DNA of 64,000 nucleotides from Rhizobium cauense (GCF_019511525.1 NZ_JAEUAT010000008.1:62001-126000); one strand, 5' to 3'. Shown: positions 8,169 to 17,384, counted from the stretch's first letter. Translations and numbers: made by a program. The notes: generated by a model not told the origin, from the sequence alone.

Positions 8169-9634
8169 TACGCGACCTCCTCGAAGCGGTGGAGCTCGGC
8201 CGGTGTGCCTGACGTTTCCAGGAGGAAGCGCATCAGCAGGTTCTTTGCCGTCAGTTGGCGATATTCGGCCGTCGCACGCCAGTCGGTCAGGGGCTGGAAA
8301 TCGGCATCGAACTCCGCGCGCACTGATTCGATGGTCGCTTCATTCCAAGGCTTGCCCATGAGGGCGTTCTCGACATGGCGAGCGCGCTTCGGTGTTGCGG
8401 CCATGCCGCCGAAGGCGATGCGGATGTCGTTGACGTCTCCCTCCGCATCCAAGGTCAGATAGAAGGCGCCGAGGACTGCGGTAATGTCCTCGTCGCGGCG
8501 CTTGCTGATCTTGTAGACGGCGAATTGGGTATCCTCGGCGGGATAGGGTACGAAGATGCTTTCGACAAATTCACCGGGGCGGCGATCCTGCTTGCCGTAA
8601 TCAATGAAGAAATCCTCGAGTCGCAGCATTCGGGTTCCGGCCAGCGAGCGTAGCTTGACGGTTGCGCCCAAGGCAATCAGCGGCGGTGGCGTGTCCCCGA
8701 TTGGCGAGCCGTTCGCGATATTGCCACCGATCGTGCCCATGTTGCGGACCTGATCACCGCCGATGCGGTTGATAAGCCGACCGAGCGTCGGCACCTTGCT
8801 GGCGATAATCTCGAAGGCGCGGCTGTAGGTGACGCCAGCGCCGATCGTGAAGCCGCCTTCGCCCGCTGTGATGGACTGGAGATCAGTCAGGTGATTGATG
8901 AAGACGACCGGGTTCAGGGCACGCATCTGCTTCGTCACCCAGAGCCCCACATCGGTCGATCCCGCGACGATGGTGGCCGCCGGCTCGTCTGCCAGCACGC
9001 GCGCCAGCGCATCCAGCGAGCCCGGCAGGATCAGGCGACCCTCTGCGGTCGTGATCGAGATGGTCTGGCTGTTCCGCATCGCCCAGAGACGCGAGATGAT
9101 CTCGGAGCGGGTTTTCTCGAGCGGATCGAAGAGCGCGCTAGGGCGCGTTTGGCTAACCTGCTCGGCAGCCTTCACGATCGGCTCATAACCGGTGCAACGA
9201 CAGAGATTGCCTTGCAGGGCCTTTTCGATGTCGGCTCGGCTCGGCTTGTCGTTGGAAAGCCAGAGGCCGTACATCGACATGACGAAACCGGGCGTGCAGA
9301 AGCCGCATTGCGAGCCATGGCAATCGACCAGCGCCTGTTGCACCGGATGCAACGTTCCATCGCTGGCGGCCAGATGCTCGACGGTGACGACATGGGTGGC
9401 GTTGAGCGACCCCATGAAGCGAATGCAGGCATTGACGGACTCATAGTAGAGCTTGCCGTCGATCAGCCGTCCGACGAGAACGGTACAGGCGCCGCAGTCA
9501 CCTTCCGCGCATCCTTCCTTGGTGCCGGTCAACCGGCGCTTCAACCGAAGATAATCGAGAAGCGTCTCAGTCGGCCGGACGTCTCCAAGCGTGACGTCCT
9601 CGCCATTCAGGATGAAGCGGATGCTGTCGTTCAT
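8168..9634 (-). CDS. xdhA: Xanthine dehydrogenase, iron-sulfur and FAD subunit
   Basis: Small subunit, 488 residues. The N-terminal plant-type 2Fe-2S site is C42, C47, C50 and C70; the second 2Fe-2S site is C110, C113, C145 and C147 (CGFCTPG and CRCTG). From about residue 200 comes the FAD-binding domain, with IVAGSTDVG and the TIGGNIANGSPIGD loop, and then the C-terminal CO dehydrogenase flavoprotein-like domain. Together with XdhB it forms an alpha-beta heterodimer or tetramer. The gene lies 34 bp downstream of bdhA and overlaps xdhB by one base. The bdhA-xdhA2-xdhB2 gene order has been described as a mixed-function operon in Sinorhizobium meliloti; this locus has the same order. Confidence 0.96.
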   Translation of the reverse strand: MNDSIRFILNGEDVTLGDVRPTETLLDYLRLKRRLTGTKEGCAEGDCGACTVLVGRLIDGKLYYESVNACIRFMGSLNATHVVTVEHLAASDGTLHPVQQALVDCHGSQCGFCTPGFVMSMYGLWLSNDKPSRADIEKALQGNLCRCTGYEPIVKAAEQVSQTRPSALFDPLEKTRSEIISRLWAMRNSQTISITTAEGRLILPGSLDALARVLADEPAATIVAGSTDVGLWVTKQMRALNPVVFINHLTDLQSITAGEGGFTIGAGVTYSRAFEIIASKVPTLGRLINRIGGDQVRNMGTIGGNIANGSPIGDTPPPLIALGATVKLRSLAGTRMLRLEDFFIDYGKQDRRPGEFVESIFVPYPAEDTQFAVYKISKRRDEDITAVLGAFYLTLDAEGDVNDIRIAFGGMAATPKRARHVENALMGKPWNEATIESVRAEFDADFQPLTDWRATAEYRQLTAKNLLMRFLLETSGTPAELHRFEEVA

Positions 9635-9668
9635 GTCGTTCCCTGGTTTTTATCTTTATTTCGAATGG

Positions 9669-10445
9669 TTATGCCGCGGTCCAACCACCGTCAATCGAGA
9701 TGTGTGTACCCGTTACCTGCCGGGCTTCGTCGCTTGCGAGGTAGAGGGTCAGCGCACCAATCTCTTCCGCCTTGACGAACTCATGCGTCGGTTGGGCCTT
9801 GAGGATCACTTCGGTCTTGACCTGCTCCTCGGTCATGCCGCGCGCCTTGGCCGTATCCGGTATCTGCTTCTCGACGAGGGGGGTCAGCACGTAGCCCGGG
9901 CAAATGGCGTTCACGGTCACGCCAAATTCGGCAAGCTCCAGTGCCGCCGTCTTCGTCAGGCCCAATATACCATGCTTTGCCGCGACATAGGCGGATTTGA
10001 ACGGGGAGGCGACGAGACCGTGAGCGGAGGCGATGTTGATGATCCGCCCCTGTTTCTTCGCCTTCATCAGCGGAATGGCGGACCGCATTGTGTGAAACGA
10101 GCTGGACAGGTTGATGGCGATGATCTGATCCCATTTTTCGATCGGGAAATCCTCGATCTTTTCGACGTGCTGGATGCCGGCATTGTTGACGAGCACATCC
10201 ACGCTGCCGAACGTCTTGGCTGCCGTTTCGACCAGATCCGCGATTTCATCCGGCTTCGTCATGTCGGCCGGGTGATGGATGGCTTTCGCCTTCGAGACTG
10301 ATTCAAGTCTCTCGACTATAGCCTTGATTTCTTCAGGCTTTCCGAAGCCATTGATGACGATGTTGTCGCCCTTGCCGGCAAAGGCTGTGGCAATCGCGAG
10401 CCCGATGCCGCTGGTGGACCCGGTGACGACGACTGTTCTGGCCAT
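9669..10445 (-). CDS. bdhA: 3-hydroxybutyrate dehydrogenase
   Basis: Short-chain dehydrogenase of 258 residues that converts D-3-hydroxybutyrate to acetoacetate with NAD, a step in the breakdown of poly-3-hydroxybutyrate. The NAD motif TGSTSGIG is at residues 8-15, NNAG at 87-90, and the Ser-Tyr-Lys catalytic residues are S140, Y153 and K157. Conserved features specific to bacterial BdhA are QHVEKIEDFP and the C-terminal ending THISIDGGWTAA. First gene of the minus-strand operon with xdhA and xdhB, which couples carbon-store use to purine oxidation through shared expression. It is divergent from glpK across a 180-bp intergenic region. Confidence 0.95.
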   Translation of the reverse strand: MARTVVVTGSTSGIGLAIATAFAGKGDNIVINGFGKPEEIKAIVERLESVSKAKAIHHPADMTKPDEIADLVETAAKTFGSVDVLVNNAGIQHVEKIEDFPIEKWDQIIAINLSSSFHTMRSAIPLMKAKKQGRIINIASAHGLVASPFKSAYVAAKHGILGLTKTAALELAEFGVTVNAICPGYVLTPLVEKQIPDTAKARGMTEEQVKTEVILKAQPTHEFVKAEEIGALTLYLASDEARQVTGTHISIDGGWTAA

Positions 10446-10624
10446 TCTCTTCTCCTCAAGCCGTTTTGCGACGCAATAGAGCTGAGGTTATGCGCAAACC
10501 ATCTCTGCTGGCAATTGCGCGCGCGGCAAATCTCTTGTGTCGAAGAGGTGGCTGGGTTCTTTCCTCGCCCGCCCTCCTGTCCTATTGATTTCTCCCAATA
10601 ATCACGATCAGCGGGAGGATGGGC

Positions 10625-12118
10625 ATGAGCGGATATGTTCTGGCAATCGATCAGGGGACGACGTCGACACGGGCGATCGTCTTCGACGGCGAAATGCAGA
10701 TCGCCGGTGCTGGCCAGAAGGAGTTCAGCCAGATCTACCCGCGATCCGGCTGGGTGGAGCACGATCCCGAGGAAATCTGGGATTCCGTTGTCTCGACCAT
10801 CAAGATGGCGATCCGCGAGGCCAAGATCGAGGCAAAGGACATTGCGGCGCTCGGAATTACCAACCGGCGCGAGACCGTCGTCGTCTGGGAGCGCGAGAGC
10901 GGCAAGCCGATCCACAATGCTATTGTCTGGCAGGATCGCCGCACGGCAAGCTATTGTGACAAGTTGAAGAGGCAGGATCTCGAAAAAACCTTCACCAAAA
11001 AGACCGGTCTTTTGCTTGATCCCTATTTTTCCGGGACCAAGCTTTCCTGGCTGCTGGCCAACGTGAAGGGGGCACGGGCGCGTGCTGCGAAAGGGGAATT
11101 GTGCTTCGGCACGGTTGATACCTTCCTGATCTGGCGGCTGACCGGCGGCAAGGTGTTCGCGACCGATGCTACGAATGCCTCCCGCACGCTGATGTACAAC
11201 ATTGCCGACAACACGTGGGACAAGGACCTCCTCGATATCCTGCGGGTTCCCGCAGCGATGCTGCCCGAGGTGAAGGACTGCGCGGATGATTTCGGCGTTA
11301 CCGAAAAGGCGATTCTCGGCGCGGAGATCCCGATTCTCGGCGTTGCCGGCGACCAGCATGCTGCGGCCATTGGGCAGGCTTGTTTCGAGCCTGGGATGCT
11401 GAAATCCACCTACGGAACCGGCTGCTTCGCGCTGCTCAACACTGGCAGTGACATGGTTCGCTCGAAGAACCGACTGCTGACGACGATTGCCTATCGGTTA
11501 AACGGTGAGACAACCTACGCACTCGAGGGGTCGATTTTCATCGCGGGTGCTGCCGTGCAATGGCTTCGCGACGGGCTTGGCATCATCGATACGGCCTCGC
11601 GTACCGGCGAGCTTGCCGATGCCGCCGATCCGACACAGGAAATCTATCTGGTTCCGGCCTTTACCGGGCTCGGTGCGCCGCATTGGGATGCGAATGCCCG
11701 CGGAGCCATCTTCGGCCTGACGCGCAACAGCGGTCCGAAAGAATTCGCCCGCGCGGCACTGGAGGCGGTCTGCTATCAGTCCCGCGATCTGCTCGACGCC
11801 ATGCATAAGGATTGGAAAGGCGGCGTGGAGAGCACTGTTCTTCGCGTTGATGGCGGCATGGTTGCCTCCGACTGGACGATGCAGCGGCTTGCGGACATTC
11901 TCGATGCGCCCGTCGACCGACCAGTCATTCTCGAAACAACCGCGCTCGGCGCGGCCTGGCTTGCCGGCAGCAAGGCCGGCGTCTGGCCGGATCGTGCAGG
12001 CTTTGCCAAAAGCTGGAAGCGTAACCGCCGCTTTGAACCCGATATGGACGAAAAGACACGTGCGGCAAAGCTCAAGGGATGGCGGAGCGCCGTGAAGCGC
12101 ACGCTGTCGGATGCATGA
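10625..12118 (+). CDS. glpK: Glycerol kinase
   Basis: FGGY-family kinase of 497 residues that phosphorylates glycerol to glycerol 3-phosphate. DQGTTSTR at residues 9-16 is the N-terminal phosphate-binding motif, [21 protein letters not shown], the FGGY signatures around [12 protein letters not shown] and [13 protein letters not shown] are all present, and the length is usual. ATG at 10625 is preferred over the in-frame ATG at 10619, because GGGAGG at 10613-10618 is directly against the earlier codon but six bases from the later one. No glpD, glpF or glycerol ABC transporter is adjacent, so the gene stands alone here. Confidence 0.96.
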   Translation: MSGYVLAIDQGTTSTRAIVFDGEMQIAGAGQKEFSQIYPRSGWVEHDPEEIWDSVVSTIKMAIREAKIEAKDIAALGITNRRETVVVWERESGKPIHNAIVWQDRRTASYCDKLKRQDLEKTFTKKTGLLLDPYFSGTKLSWLLANVKGARARAAKGELCFGTVDTFLIWRLTGGKVFATDATNASRTLMYNIADNTWDKDLLDILRVPAAMLPEVKDCADDFGVTEKAILGAEIPILGVAGDQHAAAIGQACFEPGMLKSTYGTGCFALLNTGSDMVRSKNRLLTTIAYRLNGETTYALEGSIFIAGAAVQWLRDGLGIIDTASRTGELADAADPTQEIYLVPAFTGLGAPHWDANARGAIFGLTRNSGPKEFARAALEAVCYQSRDLLDAMHKDWKGGVESTVLRVDGGMVASDWTMQRLADILDAPVDRPVILETTALGAAWLAGSKAGVWPDRAGFAKSWKRNRRFEPDMDEKTRAAKLKGWRSAVKRTLSDA

Positions 12119-12151
12119 TCGCCGTTCGTGCCGGTGGCTTGTCTTGCGTAT

Positions 12152-13360
12152 TCAGCTGGTCCTTGCCGATCGCCAGCGCGAAATCAATGTCAGGACAGGC
12201 AGCGCTACGGCGGACAACGAAGCACCGGCTATGAACGTCCCGAACGAACCGTAGATATCCCAAACTAATCCTGCGAGCACATTGCCGATCAGCACGACTG
12301 CACCCGTGATCAGGTTGAAGACGCCAAACGCCGTCCCTTTCAAGTCCGGGGGCGCGGAGTCGGCTATCAGAGTTGCGAGAAGGCCCTGGGACAAGCCCAT
12401 GTGAAGCCCCCAAAGTACGATGCCGATCAGGAAGACAGGGATCGAGCTTGCGAATGCCAGAACCGCATACGCGGCGACAAGCACGGCAAGGCTTGCTGCG
12501 AGCAGGCCGGTGCGACCGATCGTATCTGACAGCCGCCCCGTGGGATAGGCCGTCAGACCGTACACCGCGTGCATGATCACCATCGTGACGGGAATCCAAG
12601 CCGGTTCGAAACCTGCTTCCTGGGATTTCAACAGCAGGAACGCTTCGCTGAAGCGGACAAAGGTCAGGATCGAGGCCGCAGCAATGACAATCCACGTCGA
12701 CGCATTAAGTCGCAGGATGTCGCCAGTCCTCAGGGTCGATCCCGCCTTGCGTGGCGGCTGTTCGGGCTCCTTTGCTCCGAGCAGCAGGACAAGAACGGAC
12801 AGGAACGCGGGAATGATGGCGATCCAGAAAATCGCCAAAACGTTTCCGTTCAATGCGAACATCAGCCCGATTGCAGCCAATGGCCCCACGAAACCTCCGA
12901 CGGTATCGAGTGACTTCCTCAAACCAAAGGCCGCTCCTCTGATTTCCGGCGGCGTTACGTCGGCGACCAGCGCGTCGCGGGGCGTTCCTCGGAGACCTTT
13001 GCCGACACGGTCGACCGCTTTGGCTGTTATGATCCAATCGATTGATGATGCGATCGGGAATACCAGTTTCGATATCGCGCCAAGCCCATAGCCGACAACG
13101 GCCAGCATCTTCCGGTTTCTTGTCCAGTCCGCAATGATGCCTGCGAAAAGCTTCGTGGTCGTCGCGATAGCGACCGACAGGCCTTCGATGAAGCCGACGA
13201 TGACAGCTGAAGCGCCGAGACCCGAGACGAGATAAAACGGGAGAAGGGTCTGAACCATTTCCGACGAAATATCCATCAGGAGACTGACAAGTCCGAGGAT
13301 CCAGACGGTTCGCGGTATGCCTGCTCGTGCGGTAGCCGCTTGCGCGGAGGATGATGTCAT
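12152..13360 (-). CDS. MFS permease
   Basis: Major facilitator superfamily inner-membrane transporter of 402 residues with about 12 hydrophobic segments. The loop 2-3 motif is GIIADWTRNRK, and a conserved DRVGKGLRGTPRDALVADVTP segment marks a family of uncharacterised permeases widespread in proteobacteria. Start ATG at 13360 has AAGGGG nine bases upstream; the longer in-frame extension is low-complexity Arg-rich and not credible. Its substrate cannot be read from the sequence. It converges on glpK and is divergent from the MYG1 gene across 254 bp that hold no other recognisable feature. Confidence 0.85.
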   Translation of the reverse strand: MTSSSAQAATARAGIPRTVWILGLVSLLMDISSEMVQTLLPFYLVSGLGASAVIVGFIEGLSVAIATTTKLFAGIIADWTRNRKMLAVVGYGLGAISKLVFPIASSIDWIITAKAVDRVGKGLRGTPRDALVADVTPPEIRGAAFGLRKSLDTVGGFVGPLAAIGLMFALNGNVLAIFWIAIIPAFLSVLVLLLGAKEPEQPPRKAGSTLRTGDILRLNASTWIVIAAASILTFVRFSEAFLLLKSQEAGFEPAWIPVTMVIMHAVYGLTAYPTGRLSDTIGRTGLLAASLAVLVAAYAVLAFASSIPVFLIGIVLWGLHMGLSQGLLATLIADSAPPDLKGTAFGVFNLITGAVVLIGNVLAGLVWDIYGSFGTFIAGASLSAVALPVLTLISRWRSARTS

Positions 13361-13614
13361 CGGTCGCCCCTTGGTCGACCGTGGATAGTGTGCCGCCCCG
13401 ATGCGGTCAAATGTTCTTCGCACTTCGACGTTTTGAGGGCCGAACCCGCCGAAGGAGCAACAATTCGCCCGGTCGGCGAGTGTTGCCGGCATTGACCGCG
13501 TTCGCTCGGACTTGCGGCGCCGACTGCCCGATGACGGGTTGAGATGTTGTTCCTCAAGCGGTATGTCGTGCCGACCACAAGCGGCTCTCGCAATAAAACA
13601 AGGCGCATCCCTGC

Positions 13615-14544
13615 ATGACACCAGATTTCCTCGTCACCCATTCCGGGGGCTTTCATGCTGATGAAGTGCTGTCGAGCGTCATCCTGACCCGGCTTTTCCC
13701 GGAGGCTCGTGTGGTCCGCAGCAGGGCACCTGAATGGATCAAGCCGGGTGCAGATCGCATCATCTATGACGTCGGTGGCGCTTACGATGCCGAGGCTCGC
13801 ATCTTCGATCACCATCAGCGCGGCGCGCCGCTGCGTGAGGATGGGCAGCCCTACAGCTCGTTCGGTCTGATCTGGAAGCACTACGGCCGCGACTACCTGG
13901 TTGCCGCCGGCGTCCCTGATGCCCATGTCGACGCGCTGCATGTCTCGTTCGATCTTTCCTTCGTGCTGCCGATCGATCTGACGGACAATGGCGCGCTCAG
14001 CCCGTCTGGTCCGCTGGCGGGGCTGACGCTGCCAGTTTTGCTGGAGACCTTGAAACCGGTGTTCGACGAAACCGATCCGGATGCCGATAATCGCAGATTT
14101 CAGGATGCCGTGGCCATTGCCCGCAGTTTCGTCGAGGCGAAGATTGGCCAGAGTGCCGCCAAGCTGCGCGCCGAGACACTCGTGCTTCAGGCAATAGCGC
14201 GTACGGGGCAGGGGCGCGTCCTCGAGCTTCCGATGGGGATGCCCTTTCGCCCTGCGGTCGTGAAAGCGGGCGCCGATCATCTTCTCTTTGTCGTTCACCC
14301 GCGAGAAAGGGATTGGTGCGTCACCGGCATTCGCCGCGGAGACGAGGGCTTCGAACTTCGCGCGGATCTCCCGGCTGCCTGGGCCGGTCTGACCAATCAC
14401 GATCTTGAGGCTGCCTGTGGCGTTACAGGCGCAACGTTCTGCCACAACGGCCGCTTCGTCGCGGCCGCCAAAACTCGCGAGGCCGCATTGGCGATGGCGG
14501 ATCTGGCTGTGCAGGAAGCCCTTGCCGTCGGAGCCGTGAGCTAA
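13615..14544 (+). CDS. MYG1 family protein (UPF0160)
   Basis: Metal-dependent protein of 309 residues of the MYG1/UPF0160 family. The N-terminal THSGGFHADE motif (residues 8-17) and DHHQRG (65-70) give the His/Asp pattern of DHH-like phosphoesterases. Eukaryotic MYG1 has been described as an exonuclease acting on RNA; the role of bacterial members is not established. The C-terminal part (FCHNGRFVAAAKTREAAL) is typical of the family. Only a weak ribosome-binding site is seen. Monocistronic by context: divergent from the MFS gene and 194 bp before the ECF module. Confidence 0.85.
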   Translation: MTPDFLVTHSGGFHADEVLSSVILTRLFPEARVVRSRAPEWIKPGADRIIYDVGGAYDAEARIFDHHQRGAPLREDGQPYSSFGLIWKHYGRDYLVAAGVPDAHVDALHVSFDLSFVLPIDLTDNGALSPSGPLAGLTLPVLLETLKPVFDETDPDADNRRFQDAVAIARSFVEAKIGQSAAKLRAETLVLQAIARTGQGRVLELPMGMPFRPAVVKAGADHLLFVVHPRERDWCVTGIRRGDEGFELRADLPAAWAGLTNHDLEAACGVTGATFCHNGRFVAAAKTREAALAMADLAVQEALAVGAVS

Positions 14545-14690
14545 GGCAGGCCGCAGCCTTCAGTCTGGCGGCTGCTGCCACAACGGCTGCGAAGTAGGCG
14601 GTCGTTTGTTGGCAATAGGCCGCTCACGCCGTCTTCGGTCGCTACACCCTGACCATCTCCTTCTACGCACTGTATTTTTTTGCTGCTTCC

Positions 14691-14717
14691 TGTCGGATGT
14701 CGCGCTACTCCTTCGTC
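14691..14717 (+). promoter_or_regulatory. Candidate ECF42 promoter upstream of the YCII gene
   Basis: TGTCGG at 14691-14696, a 17-base spacer and CGTC at 14714-14717, 22 bases before the ATG of the DGPF/YCII gene. An identical TGTCGG-N17-CGTC arrangement occurs at 16393-16419 in front of the SRPBCC gene. The pattern is of the kind used by ECF sigma factors (TGTCG-like -35, CGTC -10). Predicted transcription start is about 14723, giving a very short leader with the GAGGAG ribosome site. Confidence 0.5.
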
Positions 14718-14738
14718 ATTCGGGAAGAGGAGTAAGTC

Positions 14739-15113
14739 ATGCTTTATGCAATCCTTTGCTATGCCAATGAAGAGACCGTGTTCTCCTGGACCAAGGAGGA
14801 GGAGGACGCCGTGATGGCGAAGCTCTACGCCGTCCAGGCGCCCCTGGCCGAGCGCGGCAAGCTTGGTCCGGTCGGGCGGCTGATGCCGACGACGGCGGCG
14901 ACCACCGTGCGCAAGGGCAAGGAAGAACCGCTCGTTCTCGACGGTCCCTTCGCGGAAACGAAGGAAGCGCTCCTCGGCTTTTACGTGGTTGATTTCGATA
15001 CGCTGGAGGAGGCGGTCGCCTTCTCCAAGGAGCTCTCCGCAGTCAATCCGGGTTCGACCTCCTACGAAATTCGGCCGTTCTACGTGTTCCGGCCGGGAGA
15101 CTCTTCGACATGA
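14739..15113 (+). CDS. YCII-related DGPF protein
   Basis: Small cytoplasmic protein of 124 residues of the YCII-related (YciI-like/DGPF) family. The defining motif DGPF is at residues 68-71 inside VLDGPFAETKEALLGF. Such proteins are nearly always encoded next to sigma factors of the ECF42 group. The enzymatic role of the family is unknown; YciI folds like a ferredoxin-type dimer with a possible His/Asp active site. GAGGAG lies seven bases upstream of the ATG. The last four bases overlap the sigma factor gene (ATGA), so the two are translationally coupled. Confidence 0.9.
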   Translation: MLYAILCYANEETVFSWTKEEEDAVMAKLYAVQAPLAERGKLGPVGRLMPTTAATTVRKGKEEPLVLDGPFAETKEALLGFYVVDFDTLEEAVAFSKELSAVNPGSTSYEIRPFYVFRPGDSST

Positions 15114-16369
15114 CAGACATTGCCTGGATCGATGTGACGCTTGCTTCGGCCCGACCGAAGGCGCTTGGCGCGCTGCTCAGATACTTCCGCGATCTCGATA
15201 TCGCGGAGGAGGCCTTTCAGGAGGCCTGCCTGCGCGCCATCCGCACCTGGCCGGACAAGGGGCCGCCACGCGATCCGACGGCATGGCTGATCTTCGTCGG
15301 CCGCAACAGCGGCATCGACGCCGTGCGCAAGCGCTCGAAGACGCAAGCGCTTCCGGATGAGGAGCTGATTTCCGACACCAGTGATGCCGAAAGCGATATT
15401 GCCGAGCGGCTCGACGATTCCAACTATCGTGACGATATCCTGCGGCTGCTCTTCATCTGCTGCCATCCGGATCTGCCGGCGACACAGCAGATCGCGCTGG
15501 CGCTCCGCATCGTTTCCGGACTTACCGTGCAGCAGATCGCGCGTGCCTTCCTTGTTGGCGAAAGCGCCATGGAGCAGCGTATCACGCGGGCCAAGGCGCG
15601 TGTTGCCAAGGCGGGAGTACCCTTCGAAACGCCGGATGCGCAGGAGCGCGCCGAGCGGCTCTCGATCGTCAGCACCATGATCTACCTGATCTTCAACGAG
15701 GGCTACAGCCAGGCCGATCCCAGGCACGAGGCTTGCGCCTTCAGCGACGAGGCGATCCGGCTTGCGCGGCTTCTGCTGCGCATCTTCCCCGGAGAACCGG
15801 AGCTGATGGGTCTCTTGGCGCTGATGTTGCTGCAGATCTCGCGGCGCCAAGCTCGCTTCAATGGAGAGAACGATATCGTGTTGCTCGAGGATCAGGATCG
15901 TTCGCTGTGGAACCGCGAGCTGATCAACGAGGCGCTGGCACTGCTCGACAAGGCGATCCGCCATCGCCGACCCGGCCCCTATCAGCTGCAGGCAGCGATC
16001 GCGGCGCTGCATTCGCGCGCCAAGCGCGCCGAGGACACGGATTGGGAGGAGATCGAGCTGCTCTATCGAGCGCTGGAGCGCATTCAGCCGTCGCCCGTGA
16101 TTACGCTCAACCGCGCCGTTGCCGTCTCAAAGTTGAGGGGGGCGGATGAGGCGCTGGCGCTTGTCGAAACGCTTGGCGAAAAGCTCGATGGCTACTTCTA
16201 CTATCACGGCCTGCGTGGCGGCTTGTTGAAGCAGCTCGGCCGGGCCCGCGAGGCGCACGAGGCTTTCGATCGTGCCATCGCGCTTGCTCACTCAGCAGCG
16301 GAAGCCGCCCATATCCGCCAGCAAATAGACAGCCTCGTCCATTCCGCCGCTCAGCCGGTCGCGAAATAA
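15110..16369 (+). CDS. ECF42-type RNA polymerase sigma factor with C-terminal TPR-like extension
   Basis: Extracytoplasmic-function sigma factor of 419 residues. Region 2 covers roughly residues 12-80 (FRDLDIAEEAFQEACLRAI, RNSGIDAVRKRSK) and region 4 about 110-165 (LALRIVSGLTVQQIARAF...ITRAKARVAKAG). A C-terminal extension of about 240 residues starts with the conserved YLIFNEGYSQAD (192-203) and holds TPR-like helices; in the ECF42 group this extension replaces an anti-sigma factor and is needed for activity. No anti-sigma gene is adjacent, consistent with that. The ATG overlaps the stop of the DGPF gene. Targets are probably its own operon and the downstream SRPBCC-DoxX unit, since the two share a promoter motif. 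Confidence 0.9.
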   Translation: MTDIAWIDVTLASARPKALGALLRYFRDLDIAEEAFQEACLRAIRTWPDKGPPRDPTAWLIFVGRNSGIDAVRKRSKTQALPDEELISDTSDAESDIAERLDDSNYRDDILRLLFICCHPDLPATQQIALALRIVSGLTVQQIARAFLVGESAMEQRITRAKARVAKAGVPFETPDAQERAERLSIVSTMIYLIFNEGYSQADPRHEACAFSDEAIRLARLLLRIFPGEPELMGLLALMLLQISRRQARFNGENDIVLLEDQDRSLWNRELINEALALLDKAIRHRRPGPYQLQAAIAALHSRAKRAEDTDWEEIELLYRALERIQPSPVITLNRAVAVSKLRGADEALALVETLGEKLDGYFYYHGLRGGLLKQLGRAREAHEAFDRAIALAHSAAEAAHIRQQIDSLVHSAAQPVAK

Positions 16370-16392
16370 TTCTCAAAAAAGTCACGCCCGGT

Positions 16393-16419
16393 TGTCGGAA
16401 ACGGAAAGCCTCCCACGTC
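16393..16419 (+). promoter_or_regulatory. Candidate ECF42 promoter upstream of the SRPBCC gene
   Basis: TGTCGG at 16393-16398, 17-base spacer, CGTC at 16416-16419, 53 bases before the SRPBCC start codon. Element sequences and spacing are identical to those at 14691-14717. It lies in the 102-bp gap after the sigma factor gene, which suggests a separate transcript for the SRPBCC-DoxX pair under the same sigma factor. Confidence 0.5.
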
Positions 16420-16471
16420 CTTGTAACAGCCTGATCGAAAACAGGTTTCGCTCAACAGGAGGAATGCGAAA

Positions 16472-16939
16472 ATGACGGAAGAAGCTCAACATGAACTGGT
16501 TCTCGTGCGTGAATTCGATGCCCCGCGCGAGAAGATTTTCAAGGCCTGGACCGATCCTGTCCTGATGAAGGAATGGTTCGTACCGCGTCCCTGGAGCATC
16601 GCTGACGTGCAGATCGATGCACGGCCGGGCGGCTCGAACCTCATTGTCATGCGCAGCCCCGAGGGCCAGGAGTTTCCGAACCGCGGTGTCTATCTGGAGA
16701 TCGTCGAGAACGAGAAAATCGTCTTTACCGACGCCTTCACCAGTTCCTGGGTGCCGTCCGAAAAGCCGTTCTTCGTTGGCATCATCCTGCTCGAGGACCT
16801 GGGCAACGGGCGAACGAAATACACTGCCAAAGCTCGGCACTGGACGGCGGCCGACAAGGAGCAGCACGAGCAGATGGGCTTCCATGAGGGCTGGGGCAAA
16901 TGCGCAGACCAGCTCGCCGAGCTGCTTCCGAGAATCTGA
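16472..16939 (+). CDS. SRPBCC/AHSA1-domain protein
   Basis: START-like ligand-binding protein of 155 residues in the AHSA1 (Aha1 C-terminal-like) group. It opens with ELVLVREFDAPREKIFKAWTDP and ends with the typical QMGFHEGWGKCADQLAELL helix. The fold forms a hydrophobic cavity; members next to ECF42 sigma factors are common but their ligand is not known. AGGAGG lies nine bases before the ATG. It is followed after 29 bp by the DoxX gene and is preceded by the second TGTCGG-N17-CGTC promoter, so it is likely part of the sigma factor's regulon. Confidence 0.88.
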   Translation: MTEEAQHELVLVREFDAPREKIFKAWTDPVLMKEWFVPRPWSIADVQIDARPGGSNLIVMRSPEGQEFPNRGVYLEIVENEKIVFTDAFTSSWVPSEKPFFVGIILLEDLGNGRTKYTAKARHWTAADKEQHEQMGFHEGWGKCADQLAELLPRI

Positions 16940-16968
16940 AATCGGAATCGAAACAGGGGGGTAGAGGC

Positions 16969-17384
16969 ATGTCTGCAATCGTTGAATCACATGCGCGGTT
17001 GCCGCGCTGGCAAACCATCACCGGCACGGTCATGAGCGGGTTGATCGTGGCTTTCCTCATTTTCGATGGGGCGATCAAGCTGGCGCCGATCGCGCCGGTC
17101 ACGGAGACGATGACGGCGCTTGGCTATTCCGATGATCCGATGCTTGCCCGCGGTCTCGGCATTGTGACCCTGTTGTGCGCGCTGCTCTACGCCATTCCGC
17201 GGACGTCGGTGCTCGGGGCGATTCTTCTCACCGGTTTGCTTGGCGGCGCGATTGCCACGCATCTCCGCGTCGGGAGCCCGGTCTTTTCGCACCTGTTGTT
17301 CGGCGTCTATCTCGGGTGATCGCCTGGGACGGCCTTTATCTCAGATACGAAGCCGTTCGGAAAATGATTCCATTCAAGCTTTGA
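16969..17384 (+). pseudogene. DoxX-family membrane protein, apparent frameshift near the C-terminus
   Basis: Inner-membrane protein of the DoxX/DoxX-like family with four expected helices. Frame 1 runs from ATG 16969 to TGA 17317-17319 and stops at LLFGVYLG, in the middle of the last helix. The next frame from GTG 17316 continues smoothly as VIAWDGLYLRYEAVRKMIP and ends at 17384, which is the usual C-terminus of these proteins. The break is at GGG 17314-17316, so a single missing G in a G-run would restore a 138-residue protein. It may be a real mutation, a sequencing error in a homopolymer, or less likely a -1 frameshift site. If real, the protein loses about 22 residues. It follows the SRPBCC gene in the ECF42-linked unit. 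Confidence 0.75.

Noticed and set aside
7119..8462. 447-codon open frame opposite xdhB
   Set aside because: Antisense shadow of a strongly conserved gene, with biased low-information composition.
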